From: Fragilaria radians
Lineage: Eukaryota; Bacillariophyta; Fragilariophyceae; Fragilariales; Fragilariaceae
DNA length: 64,000 bases
Assembly (NCBI GenBank): GCA_900642245.1
Contig: CAAAJI010000006.1
Span: forward strand, 618,544 to 682,543
Direction of reading: 5' to 3'
How positions within the stretch are numbered: the first letter of the stretch is position 1; each line of letters opens with the position of its first letter. The notes beneath the pieces were generated by a model. The model saw only the letters and a program-made list of their open reading frames with translations, searched no databases and had not been told where the DNA came from. Made by a program: the position numbers and the translations under genes. Shown here one piece after another: positions 32,912-43,590 of this stretch.

Positions 32912-34285
32912 TTAATCAGAGCTCTCAGGAATAGCATGTCCTTTCGCGTATAATTCATTTAAGTATTGGTATTGCAATTGTCGTCCATTACCAGCGATTC
33001 GCTCGACATATTCTGAGCACCCATGATATTTTAAGAAGTCCTCTCGGCAAAAAAGGATAAATGGTAATGTCAAGAACACATGAGCTGCATTTTTGAATTG
33101 CCTCATCCAATCGCGAAGAAACAGAGCCGTGTATGATGTACATGCCGAAGATCTTGAAAATGAGTAAGTGGTGGAACTGTAAAGCGTCATTTCCATTCCA
33201 ACATGTCTATAGACATTTGATTGGCAACAAATTATATAGAGACAGCTTAAAGAGCCACGATCGGGAAATAGTGTTATGATATCTTTGTTATTGGCCACTC
33301 GCAAGCATCGCAGTTGATGCAATGCTTCCATGCGTTGAAATGCCTTTCGAAATGAGATACTGCCAACCTTAGGCGACGCGATACTGATACAAGAAATAGG
33401 TTTCGGCAGGCGTGGATCAGCTGCAGCTTCTAATGCAAAAAGCGTGCTTAGTGCTCCTCCAAGAGAATGTCCAGTAGTGTATATTTTGAAGTCAGGGTAC
33501 TTCTTCACAAGTTCTACAAGGTGATCCATGATTTTTTCACACTTGTTAATTGCGGTTTTCTTTGTACCAAAGAGATAATCATGAAACCCGTGATGAATGC
33601 CAATTGTACCAGTATCACCTTCAATCGGGCTAGAGCGATGAATAAGTAATGATTTCGCATCCGCCAGAAAATCTGAAAGGGTGACACTTCCTCGAAACCC
33701 AACTGTAATGCGTTTCCGTGCCATATTGATTGCTATGCCGTAAACTAGCTCATTGGCAGCATTCTCATCGTCAAATAATACTAAATGACTCGTCTCGAGA
33801 CAAACTTCACCACTCATTTCGTCGATCGCCTTATGTCGAAGAGATTGTTGAATGGAATTCAGTGAGGAGAGGTAAAAATCAACGCCGTTTTCTCCAAAGG
33901 ATGCCTTCAGTGCATCCAGATTTTTTTGAACAACGTCAAAAACATCTGAAACTGTGACAGGGAATTCAAGAATGCGACTCTCATCATTGGCGGAGAGTTT
34001 TCCCATTCGCAATAAACCACGAAGATCGGCAAGCGCATAAACCAAGATGGACGCTTCCGTCATTTCTTTTGCCTCCTCTAGGATGCTTGGCCATTGAAAC
34101 GAACTGGCGAATGACTCATAATTGTTATGAGCTGAATTGACCTCCTGCAAGGGGAAGGAGAGGAATGGAATGGCTTTATTGTCAGGCATATTCAGGAATT
34201 TAATGATTAAACCAATTTCTGCGAGATTCGCCAAAAAAGTCGTTAGGTTGGCAGTAACCTTGTCCAAAATTCTTGGTGTTCTCAT
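32912..34285 (-). CDS. Class-3 (fungal-type) lipase, alpha/beta hydrolase
   Basis: Intronless 457-aa frame; I start at ATG 34285, the first in-frame ATG. The lipase-3 core (about 190-355) shows the oxyanion strand TVGFRGSVTLSDFLAD, the nucleophile elbow YTTGHSLGGALS (Ser about 274), the conserved ISIASPKVGSISFRKAF, the Asp candidate in VANNKDIITLFPD and the His candidate in VYRHVGMEM, so the Ser-Asp-His triad is complete. The N-terminal 150 residues are helical and unassigned. Such enzymes hydrolyse mono-, di- or triacylglycerols or galactolipids. No clear signal peptide, so probably cytosolic or lipid-droplet/plastid-envelope associated; this is uncertain. A 10-codon upstream ORF precedes the start (separate entry). 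Confidence 0.88.
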   Translation of the reverse strand: MRTPRILDKVTANLTTFLANLAEIGLIIKFLNMPDNKAIPFLSFPLQEVNSAHNNYESFASSFQWPSILEEAKEMTEASILVYALADLRGLLRMGKLSANDESRILEFPVTVSDVFDVVQKNLDALKASFGENGVDFYLSSLNSIQQSLRHKAIDEMSGEVCLETSHLVLFDDENAANELVYGIAINMARKRITVGFRGSVTLSDFLADAKSLLIHRSSPIEGDTGTIGIHHGFHDYLFGTKKTAINKCEKIMDHLVELVKKYPDFKIYTTGHSLGGALSTLFALEAAADPRLPKPISCISIASPKVGSISFRKAFQRMEALHQLRCLRVANNKDIITLFPDRGSLSCLYIICCQSNVYRHVGMEMTLYSSTTYSFSRSSACTSYTALFLRDWMRQFKNAAHVFLTLPFILFCREDFLKYHGCSEYVERIAGNGRQLQYQYLNELYAKGHAIPESSD

Positions 34286-34300
34286 CAATAATACAAAACC

Positions 34301-34333
34301 TCAATATTGACTCTGAAGTCTTGGTGTTCTCAT
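34301..34333 (-). promoter_or_regulatory. Upstream ORF of the lipase created by a local duplication
   Basis: A ~20-bp segment spanning the lipase start (34271-34290) is repeated at 34319-34338. The upstream copy supplies an ATG (34333) and a 10-codon frame MRTPRLQSQY ending in TGA at 34301, 15 nt before the main ATG. Its first five residues equal those of the lipase. A translation-dampening uORF is possible. Confidence 0.35.
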
Positions 34334-34407
34334 CCATAAATCTTGACGCAGTAATGTGATTAATGCCCATCAAGTAAGCATACCTGGATTGTCAAAGCAT
34401 ATCATGG

Positions 34408-34459
34408 GTAAGATGGAGATGTAAGATGGAGATGTAAAATGGAGACATAAGATGGAAAA
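34408..34459 (+). repeat. 13-bp minisatellite, about four copies
   Basis: Unit GTAAGATGGAGAT; copies at 34408, 34421, 34434 and 34447, the last two with one to three substitutions. Confidence 0.8.
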
Positions 34460-34755
34460 GGTAAGTATACATTCAATAAAGGAAGAGTCTCCTGTTGAGG
34501 GTGCATCAATGGAGCCCGTAAATCTAGAATTTTAAAGCAGAGCTTTGGAAACCATGATTTATAAATTGAGAATGGATTGCATAATTCCCATCTTGGAAAA
34601 ATTACAATGAGCTACTTGAATGTAAAATGGAAGAAGAAATGCTAGATGTCAAAAACATCAAAACTCAAATTAACAACAAGTAATGAGAGCAAGAGAAAAA
34701 GGAGCCGAGAAAGGAAAGGCATTGTCATCAAAACCAAAGCAGCAATAAAGGAAAT

Positions 34756-34860
34756 TGTAACATCTGTTGGCGTAATGATCACAGAGGAATAAAATACAAA
34801 TTAGTTCAAGTTGAAATGAAGGAAATAAAAGAAAAGTTTTGCAAAAATTTGCAAAACTCG
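34756..34860 (+). pseudogene. Possible retroelement gag fragment with degenerate zinc knuckle
   Basis: A 35-codon open stretch begins CNICWRNDHRGIKYK, which fits the C-x2-C-x4-H-x4-C knuckle except that the final Cys is Tyr. It is followed by Lys/Glu-rich residues and a stop. The upstream sequence is A-rich and coding-like but broken. Confidence 0.25.
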
Positions 34861-35942
34861 GAACATGCCATTATTTAGAAAAAGGAAGGGTGTGTGTGTC
34901 TTACAAGAAAGACAATTGTAATGTCTATTGTGGAGGAATTTTAAATGGAAGAAGAAATATAGTTAGGGTTCAGTGCATTATCGATTCACTTGGCTTCAGA
35001 GAATTATCAACACTCATGTGCTCAACCTGAATGATCTATATTGATAATGACAAATGAATTGGATGTCAATGAATATCCGTACGTGAAGCTATGATAAACT
35101 AGATGTAAGGAACCGTTCAGTTGGATTGACTGGAAATTTTAACAGGCGTAAGAATAATATAGGGCGTGAAATAATAAAGTAACAATCAAACCGGCAAGCC
35201 AGGAAAAGATTTATAACTGACATTTGTCATCTTAAGGCAAAGTCTTTTAAAGGGAAGTATCGGTTGACATGAAGTTTCTTAGTTTGTCGGAAAACAGTCA
35301 AAGGTTGTTTAATATTGAGAGAGAATACGAGAAAATAGATACTGAACTAGGTGTTTGGATCGCACGATTATTTCAAGCCGAGTAAAACAGAAAGGGAAAG
35401 GACAACTAGGGAAACATGTTTTAAAGAAAACTAGTTCTCTTAATCAGAACTAAAGTTTGTCAATGAATTGTTATTTTTAAAACCAAAGAAAAGGTAATTG
35501 ATTTTGAAGCTTAAGACTCAAATAGCTATCCAAACACAGCTCTTAGTAGTAGTAGACTGCAATATATAGGGCATTTGTTGACTTTCTCCAACCGCGAAAG
35601 CTACAGGTGATATCTTTTTTGGGTTCAAAATAAGAGCCACATAACCCAAATTTAATGAACAATTGGAATCATTCCAGCTATTACGCTTGCTTTTAGGGCA
35701 AGCTACAAAAGCTACAGTGAATGCAACGCATTATAGCGCATTAAGTGATGATTTAAAATCTAAAGCAAACGTGGCACTTCGTAATGTGTAGCTTACCCTA
35801 TTTTCTTTTGTAAGGACTAGTAAGGCGTTAGCTTGACGCATACTTTATTGTGTAGTGAAAAAGTGAAAGAAGTCGGAGATAAAGAATTTAAATGCGTGGA
35901 TTGCACAATGGTGCGTGAGAAATTTGTTAATCACATGGAAGA

Positions 35943-36404
35943 ATGACGTTTATCATTAAGGATAGTATTCCTCTCAGTTGGTGCAAACTCATTGAAGGAA
36001 AGTATGCTGGAGAAGAAGTATTAATACCTAGAATTACTCTTCGTTGTGATGATCCAAGATTACCTTTTACTCTTTACAGGAGACAGTTTCCTGTCATAGG
36101 TGCATTTGCAATGACAATAAATAAGTCACAAGGACAGTCTTCAATCAGGGTAGGTATATACTTGGAATCACAAGTATTCACACATGGACAGTTGATGTGG
36201 CTTTGTCAAGAGGTAAGTATCCAGATAAGATAAAGATACTCACAGGATCAAATGAACATAATGTTTGTAATGTTGTTTATTCAGAAGTTATTGTTTAATA
36301 ATAAACAAGATTCAATATTACAATTGTCATGCCTCTCATTCAGATTAAACAGTTGTCACTAACCCTACAAAAATTGCGTAGCAAAGCAAGCGCCAACTAC
36401 TAGT
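35943..36404 (+). mobile_element. 3' remnant of a Helitron (helicase C-terminus, frameshifted)
   Basis: The frame 35943-36200 encodes the last part of a Pif1-like Helitron helicase: GKYAGEEVLIPRI, LYRRQFPVIGAFAMTINKSQG and VGIYL ... FTHGQL. Immediately after HGQL the expected helicase motif continues one base out of frame (VALSRGKYPDKIKILTG ... up to TAA at 36294-36296), so a 1-nt loss has broken it. The Rep/HUH part and most of the helicase are absent. About 100 bp downstream, CTAG followed by T (36400-36404) after a weak hairpin-like GC-rich segment is a candidate Helitron 3' terminus (CTRR|T). Confidence 0.75.
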
Positions 36405-36588
36405 ATATATGTAAGGAATTTTTCCTCGCGCTGAATTGTCGTGAAGAAGGTCTTCTTGAGCAAGGATTTCGCCGATAAATGTCAATCTCGGTTTTTCGCG
36501 ACGTATGCAATTCAGGGTCTTTTTTCAAAAATAGAGAAATAAATTTGGGACAGACTGTGAATGAACAAGCCCCAATCATCGAAGTGGA

Positions 36589-39500
36589 ATGTCTCCAAAA
36601 TTATCAGTAGCGAATCCTTTAGCCTCGATGATGACACATTTTGTGTGTCGACACGACAAACGAAGCATGATGTTTTGGCTGACCTCTGCACTGCTATCAC
36701 ATGCATCATTTTCAAATCCCAATTGCAGTATATCAAATTCAATATCGGAGAGCAGTTCTCGTTTTCTCACATATGGTACGAGTAAACTATAACGGAATAG
36801 ACAGGTGAATTAACTCCTGCTCACCTCTTTTCCTTCCAAAACGACGACCCAAAAGGAAACTATGCTGAAATCCCCGAAACATGTCCTGTGATAACAACTT
36901 GCCCTTTAATTTGTGTCCAAAATGGTACTGAATGTCCGACGTCGTGCCCATATGGAATGGAACTTTGTCAGGATGGTTCTTGCGCTGATGAATGTGACGA
37001 CGAATTGGCGAGCCCCTGCGAGTGTAGTTCATTATCTTTTGCCTGCCCAAAAGTCGTCCAGTATTATGAATCATGCTTTGAAGATTTTCAAAGTTTTTAT
37101 GATGTCCAAGGACCTTGTGATGAAACAGAAGTCCCATTTTTGACCTTCACAGAACCTGCATTTTTATTTTGTTACTTTTGGATCTCATGTGTGACAGGGC
37201 TAGTATTTTCATGGTGCTATTTTAATCAAAAGTTGTCTCCTGTTGAAAAGTCCTCGCAACGCCTTCAACCAATAAAGGTCGAAAACACGGAGAGATGGAT
37301 ACAAACGGGTTACAAACCACATCTCGTTGGCACCATTATCTACACAATTGTCATTCTAACCCTCGCTGGAATCCACTTTCTACTCTTCTTATTGACTATA
37401 CTCTATTACGTGCAACAGGAGACAATAACACAGTGGCCCACAGTATTCTATGACGAATCACAAGTTCTCTTAGCATTTGAAATTGTGTGGATGATCGGTT
37501 TGCCATGGAGTTTTGTTTTTCAATTTCCACCCAGCATACACTCTCTTTTTCTTCGTCGATGTACACTTGATCAGGCTACTTTCGTAGCTGTGGAAGCGCC
37601 AACCACATCGATATCGCCAGTTTCCTCTCCCCGCCTTACATCTAAGTTTTCCATTGGAATGTTGACTTTCATTAATCATGTCATGAATACCTTCTTTTCT
37701 TATTCGTATGCTGTCCATGGTACTTCGATACAATTTTGCAAGGTTAGCGATGACGGATACTATCGGAGCTTTTATCATCGCATGAGACGGTATGTCTTTT
37801 CGGTTGAATTAGGCAGCTTCATTTCAGGTCATGTCAACGTAACGGGCACAATAAATGAGCTCTTGTTGCATAGTCGGGGTCTGAGTACGGATGTAGTGGC
37901 AACGCGTGGCGGGTACGCAGGTCAAAATATGTTGAAACTCGAAAAACCTACCTTGGTTGGATGCATCATGAAAGAGTTTAACAAATCATTTTACGTTTAT
38001 CAAGCATTTATGGTCTGGACATGGGCTCCTTATTGGTATTACTACATGGCAATTGTGAATACTTCCGTTCGAATTACTAGCGGTACTGTTTCTGCATTGT
38101 ATCAATACATCAGTGATTCTACGCTTTACAGGCTCACTATCGTAGAAGGGAATATAGTGTACGTGTGCCTTGTCAATTATTTCACTATCATCACTCCAAT
38201 CCCTTATTTTGTTTCATATAACAGTGTTTATCGTGACGAAGAATTTTTTGAGATATCAATACAAGACGTGGTACCTGGGGATGTGGTGGTAGTTAAACCC
38301 GGTACCATCAACTGCGACATAGCGATATTGAAGGGTAATCGAATCAAAGTAGACGAAAGTGCTTTGACTGGAGAAAGTGCACCAATAACAAAGGAGCATC
38401 TGACTTATAAGGTAAAGAGCGACATCTATTGTACTGTAAGACACAAGGCTAATACTATCTTTGCTGGAACTACGGTGATTGAAGTGGATGACCGGGAAAA
38501 AGTTTTAGGATTAGTCCTAAGCATTGGATCCTTCACCACAAAAGGAGAACTTCTATGTGAGGTGCTATCATATGAACGCCATAAAATGGAAGCTGATCAT
38601 GAAATAACTACTGTCATTGGGATACTTTGCATTCAAGCTGTTGTCCTCTTGGTTTTAGTCTTCATTTTTTTGAATGAACAATGGATATTTGCTTGGTTTT
38701 ATGGTAAATTGGTTAAGGCAAAACTATGACTTGCGCGATACTATATTCTCACTGATCATACCCTTACAGGCATTTTCATAGTTGGTACAATCTTTCCTCC
38801 ATTGCTCCCATCAGTGTTTGTTGTTTCAATTGCCATATCAGCAAAGCGTCTTCAGGACAAAATGATATGTTGTACGAATCCAGATCGAATACTTGTCGCT
38901 GGGAAGGTAATTTAATTGATGTGACTTGCTACAGGATTATCTCATTTGAACTTAAGCGTTTGGCTCCTTTAGGTTGACATTGCTTTCTTTGATAAGACGG
39001 GAACTCTCACACAAAATGGGATGGAATTTTTAGCTATTGAGCCAAGCACTAATGGTGACGAACAATTAAACTTTTCGAGAATTCAACTGGGAATGGCTGT
39101 TTGTCACACGATTCATGTTACGCGGACTGGCGAAATAATAGGAAATAGCATCGATTTGGAATCCCTGAAGAGTACAACAGCAAAGCTGAATTATATGATG
39201 GGAGCTATACCAGAAGTTATATTTGAAGGACAGCGATATGTCATTCTGAAAAGGTTTGAATTTGACCCAGTGTTTGCAACTCAGTCTGTAATAATTCGAA
39301 CAATGTCCGGACAAAAACTTGCTTTTGTGAAGGGCAGCCCAGAAGCCATAAAAAGTATTTCGAGTCCTCTAAGTGTACCCTGCTCATTTAAGGAAACTGT
39401 TCGCTACGGTGAGATGGCTGGAATCTACCAGATAGCAATGGGCTATAAAGAATTAGATGACGAATGCGATGTCCTTCGTATGGAAAGAATCCACTTGGAA

Positions 39501-40998
39501 AAGGAAATCGTATTTTGCGGCTTTATCAACTTTAAAAACGCAATAAGGCCAGATGCCCAGTACACATTGCAACAACTTAAAAATGGAAATATTGGTGTCG
39601 CAATGCTCACTGGTGACAGCATTTTTACAGCAATATCAGTGGCAAGGAACTGTGAAATGATTGATAAAAAAAATGACATTATCGTCGCAATGAAATCCTG
39701 GGATAATTCATTGATATGGAAGTATGCAGACAGTCAGAAGGCAGTAAATCAAGCTGAAGTCAAATATATATGTCTGGAAAACGACAATACTGTGTTAGCA
39801 ATGACAGGAGACGCATGGATGCTCATCCTTAGAGAAAATCCAGATTATTTAGCATCCATTGCAAACCGCATTCGAATCTTTGCTCGATGTAAGCCAGCCG
39901 ATAAAGTTTCAGTTATTTGCACCTACATAGCCTACGGGCGCATAACTCTTATGTGTGGTGATGGTCAAAATGATTGTGGTGCCTTGAAATCTGCTCACAT
40001 TGGAGTTTCAATGTCTTCTACAGAGGCAAGCATAGTTTCAACATTCACTTCACTGGAAAAAAAACTTTCTTCAGTTCCTGAAATTCTAATGGAAGGTCGC
40101 TGTGCATTGGCATCAGCGTTTGCTTCGTACAAGTATTACATTATCTATGGTCAAATTGAGTCTTTTCTACAAGTTTTAAACGCTTATTTTGCAATAACAT
40201 TTACAGAGTGGTGCTGGGTTTTCCTTGATGGATTTTGGTCGATATCCATGGCATTTAGTCTCCCTTTATCACGTGCGGCCAAAACATTATGCCATGGTAG
40301 CCCGACATCATCGTTACTGAGCTCGCAAACGTTATTCAGTACTTGTGGAATACTAACGATTAACTTTTTCTTCTTGACAGTGGCTCTACTAGCCCTTTTT
40401 TCCCAAGATTGGTTCAGTTGCAGAAAGTGGAACTCCAATGATGTCAGTAATGTTTTGACTATTGGTGACAACTATGAAGCCTCGCTTCTATTTATTGTTG
40501 GAGGATATCAATACATAGCATCTGCAATTGCGTTGAACTTTGGCTATACATATCGTCAGAGTTGGTGGAAAAATTACGTCTTCGTTGGATTTGTCGTCTT
40601 GTGGACTCTTTTCGTGTTCGTCATGACGATTCATCCGTCACGATTTTCTTGCATTTGGAGAGTGAATTGTTCGAATGAAGTAAGTTATGAATTTGTTACG
40701 ACATCAGTTAAATGTTAAAATCCAAAGTGTCCTAATTGGTTTCTTTTGAGAATGTTGTTCGTTGGGTGACACAAAGCGAACCAGTTGCTATCAATAACTA
40801 TTGGAATACTACAGTTATGCCCGTAAAGTTTAGGTGGCAACTAGTTTCTATCATTGCAGCTAATGTGATTTGCTTAGTCATGTGGTACGTTTGTCAACAA
40901 TGTTAATATGATTTGGAAGCATGGCACTAAACTTTTTCAGGGAAAAGTTCATCGTGAATGGTTACCTTAGCAGGAGAAAAATGGGTAGACCAGAGTAA
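36589..40998 (+). CDS. P5B-type P-type ATPase (ATP13A family) with Cys-rich ectodomain
   Basis: Six exons (36589-36775, 36856-38703, 38770-38906, 38973-40679, 40751-40884, 40941-40998) with GT-AG introns of 80, 66, 66, 71 and 56 nt, all phase-consistent; 1356 aa, or 1330 from the second ATG 36667, which directly begins a signal peptide (MMFWLTSALLSHASFS). Next is a region with about 14 Cys (ECPTSCPYGMELCQDGSC ... SPCEC), then membrane segments. ATPase motifs: TGES in VDESALTGESAP, FPPLLP in TM4 (P5B pattern PPxLP), phosphorylation site DKTGTLT (Asp about 731), nucleotide-binding KGSPE, and CGDGQNDCGALKSAH. P5B pumps export polyamines or other cations from lysosome-like compartments. The acceptor of intron 1 (AAAAG) is weak, so the junction near 36856 is the least certain. 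Confidence 0.9.
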
Positions 40999-41936
40999 TG
41001 CCAAGTTAATTTAACGATGCGGAAGATTTCTGCTTAGAATATGACGAAGTCAACAAATACTTGACTGCTTAAACCTTTTCCTAAAAAGAGAATGCTTAAG
41101 TGTACGATTGAAAGGAGAAGTGGCTTGCGGGATCAAGGCATCAGCCTTTAATTTTGAAAGCAGCATCTTGAATAGCAAACACAATATGCCCACAAGAAAG
41201 CTGGAATGCATCAAATTAACTTATCAAATAATGTATTCTTGACTTAGGATGTTAAATACAAGTATTGTCTGCAATGCTGGATGACAACAAATAAGCAAAT
41301 TTTAGTGATGATTGGAAAGAAATAGAGAATAAGAATTATTGACAAATATGAAATTGAATCAACTATTGTTGTCCAAAAAAATAATTAAAGATCTGAATAT
41401 TGACATTCCATGTACAATCAAGTATGGTGTTGCAAAACATTACATCAAAACACATTTTCGGTGGTGTAAGGGGATAGGGATGAGGTCTGCCCCATCCTGT
41501 TTGTGTAATTTAGCTTGAGTACATGCATTCTGTGTCCATTCCGTAATAGATGCAAATGTTATTACAATAACATAACCCTCCCTCTGGAGGTTATTTGTTT
41601 GTCAATTGGAAGACTACCATTAGTTTGGAATGCAATTTTAAAACAGGAGGAGAGTCTTGTCACAAATTTAGGTAGTTTCTTTCAACAATAAGGAGTTAAG
41701 CACAATGGTTTCGGTGTTGTTATCAGTGAATAGGAATGGATTGAATTGAACAGTTGTGGTTCCAGAGAGGGTTAAGTGCTCAAACAATGTCCGTAGGATG
41801 ACCTGCTATTATTTTCCTTTTTTTGGGTATGCTTTTTACCTTTCTTGGTGTACCGAGACATTTCAATATTTCTTTTGCACTGAGTCGATACTTTTTCAAC
41901 CCCTTGATGACCCTCCAAACCCTTGTACTTTAAGGT
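40999..41936. other. Intergenic between P5B ATPase and AKR genes
   Basis: 938 bp. It must hold the AKR promoter near its right end. No gene seen. Confidence 0.5.
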
Positions 41937-43247
41937 ATGCGTTTCCTCCTCATGCTGGTTTCGTTGCTCTGCACGAGCTTCGTTATCGTTGTACGATGCA
42001 CGGAAGAGCATGTACTAGAAACCCAACTTCGTGGAGGGCAAAGATTTCCATTGATCGGGTTGGGGGTCGGCAATCTCCAGCATGAACTAATTGAATCACA
42101 AATCATGAAAGCGATGGAATTGCAGTATCGCCTCATTGACACGGCACATGCGAGCCACAACGAGCACATTATTGCCGAAGCTATTCGAAAAGGCTCACGT
42201 CAAGGCTTACGCGTTACTCCTAATTTAGAAATGCATGTGGTTACCAAGGTTTGGTATACATATTTGGGTTATGACAGGACCATGATTGCTGTTCGAGAAA
42301 TATTGGAGGTCTTGAATGTTCCAAACATTAAGATACATATACTTCTTCACTGGCCTCGATGTCGCACTGACATTAGTTGGATGGATTGTGAGGGAGAAGA
42401 AGCGTCTTTACCACAAGCTGTCAAGGACGCCGGACCGCCGCCACATCATTACAAGGATGATGCATTCAAGGATTCTTGGAGAGCACTAGAAGATGTATTC
42501 ATTGGAAACGTGGTACTTGATGAAAATCTTCCTAAAGTGCATAGTATTGGAGTGTCCAACTTCGATCTTGAAGATTTCCACGCTCTAGAAAAAAGTGCAA
42601 GAATTACACCTCACATCCTTCAGCACAATGTATGGGTAATGCATTATGATCCATATCTAATGACGTACATTAATGAGCATGGCATTCACTTTCAGCCCTA
42701 CAATGTTATGAATGGAATAATTTCTCGCAGCCAAAAATTCCCCAATGTGATGGAAGCATTGAATGGAGTGACCCATCATATAACGGAATCCAATGAGCAT
42801 CTTGATCTGACACACTCTCAAGTTCTTCTAAAATGGATTACACAACAAAATTGCTCGGTAATCCCTCGTACATCCAATCCAAATCATTTGCTGGAGATGT
42901 CACCGGAAAAGATTGCTGCCATCCGTGATTTAGGTCATCACGAGCTTCGTAATGTTTATGATATTGTTGGACACGTGTTGGCGGGACAAGACTTCCCAGA
43001 TCCTGCTGAAATTCAATTTGTGAATAAGCTGGGAAGTATCTTACACTTTTTTTGGTGGAATGAAGAAGAAAATAAAGAAGTCCCAGTAAAAGTCTTGGCT
43101 CCAGGAGAGAGCTGGGATACCTTGACAGAAACGGGACATCGTTTCGTTGTCTACAATGAGGAACGAACGCATAGTCGTGAATTTGACATTCAAGTGCATG
43201 AAGGACATCATGAAGTCATTGATGTTGATGAATTGCATGAACTTTAA
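41937..43247 (+). CDS. Secreted aldo/keto-reductase fused to a VHL-beta-like domain
   Basis: Intronless, 436 aa, ATG 41937. A signal peptide (RFLLMLVSLLCTSFVIVV) is followed by an AKR barrel (about 28-345): PLIGLGVGN, LIDTAHASHNE, VTKVW, LLHWPR and HSIGVSNFDLEDFHAL are the family's signature segments. Of the catalytic tetrad, Asp68, Lys104 and His138 are present, but the position of the catalytic Tyr (five residues after the Asp) is Ser73. The C-terminal ~70 residues (about 358-421: IQFVNKL ... FFWWNEEENKEV ... LAPGESWDTLTETGHRFVV) resemble the beta domain of VHL. The protein ends in a His/Asp/Glu-rich tail. The enzyme may be inactive as a reductase; a secretory-pathway role is inferred from the signal peptide. 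Convergent with DOHH. Confidence 0.85.
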   Translation: MRFLLMLVSLLCTSFVIVVRCTEEHVLETQLRGGQRFPLIGLGVGNLQHELIESQIMKAMELQYRLIDTAHASHNEHIIAEAIRKGSRQGLRVTPNLEMHVVTKVWYTYLGYDRTMIAVREILEVLNVPNIKIHILLHWPRCRTDISWMDCEGEEASLPQAVKDAGPPPHHYKDDAFKDSWRALEDVFIGNVVLDENLPKVHSIGVSNFDLEDFHALEKSARITPHILQHNVWVMHYDPYLMTYINEHGIHFQPYNVMNGIISRSQKFPNVMEALNGVTHHITESNEHLDLTHSQVLLKWITQQNCSVIPRTSNPNHLLEMSPEKIAAIRDLGHHELRNVYDIVGHVLAGQDFPDPAEIQFVNKLGSILHFFWWNEEENKEVPVKVLAPGESWDTLTETGHRFVVYNEERTHSREFDIQVHEGHHEVIDVDELHEL

Positions 43248-43590
43248 TATATATGTATACGGAAAGCTTGCCAGTTTGTAAAATAATCATTTATAACAAA
43301 CATGATGAATACAGAATTGCTTCGTGCCCATTACAATCCTGTTTCTATGTTTTTTTGAATTCTTAAACAATGGAGATTATGGGGTTAACGTAAGTCAAGC
43401 ACATGATAGATTGACCTCGACAATATCCAACTAAAATTGAAATAACCATTTGACAATATTGGCAAAAGTTTGGGTGGCATACTCAATAGGAGCAAGAGTT
43501 TTCAACTCAAACATAATGGTACAATTCCTCCAATCTTTGCTATTCCATATGGTTGCGTGAAGAAACAATTTTATAGAGATTTCAATAATC
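43248..43590. other. Short spacer between convergent 3' ends
   Basis: 343 bp, AT-rich; no feature recognised. Confidence 0.55.

Larger units (their letters stand above)
34334..36588. other. Gene-poor region with transposon debris
   Basis: 2.25 kb between divergently oriented genes. It holds a 13-bp minisatellite (34408-34459), a gag-like decayed frame (34756-34860) and a frameshifted Helitron helicase tail (35943-36296). The last ~180 bp should contain the P5B ATPase promoter. Confidence 0.6.

Noticed and set aside
36776..36804. 29-nt intron in the P5B ATPase ending at a better-looking CAG
   Set aside because: Too short for spliceosomal splicing; the 80-nt intron ending at 36855 keeps frame and a normal length, though its acceptor is weak.
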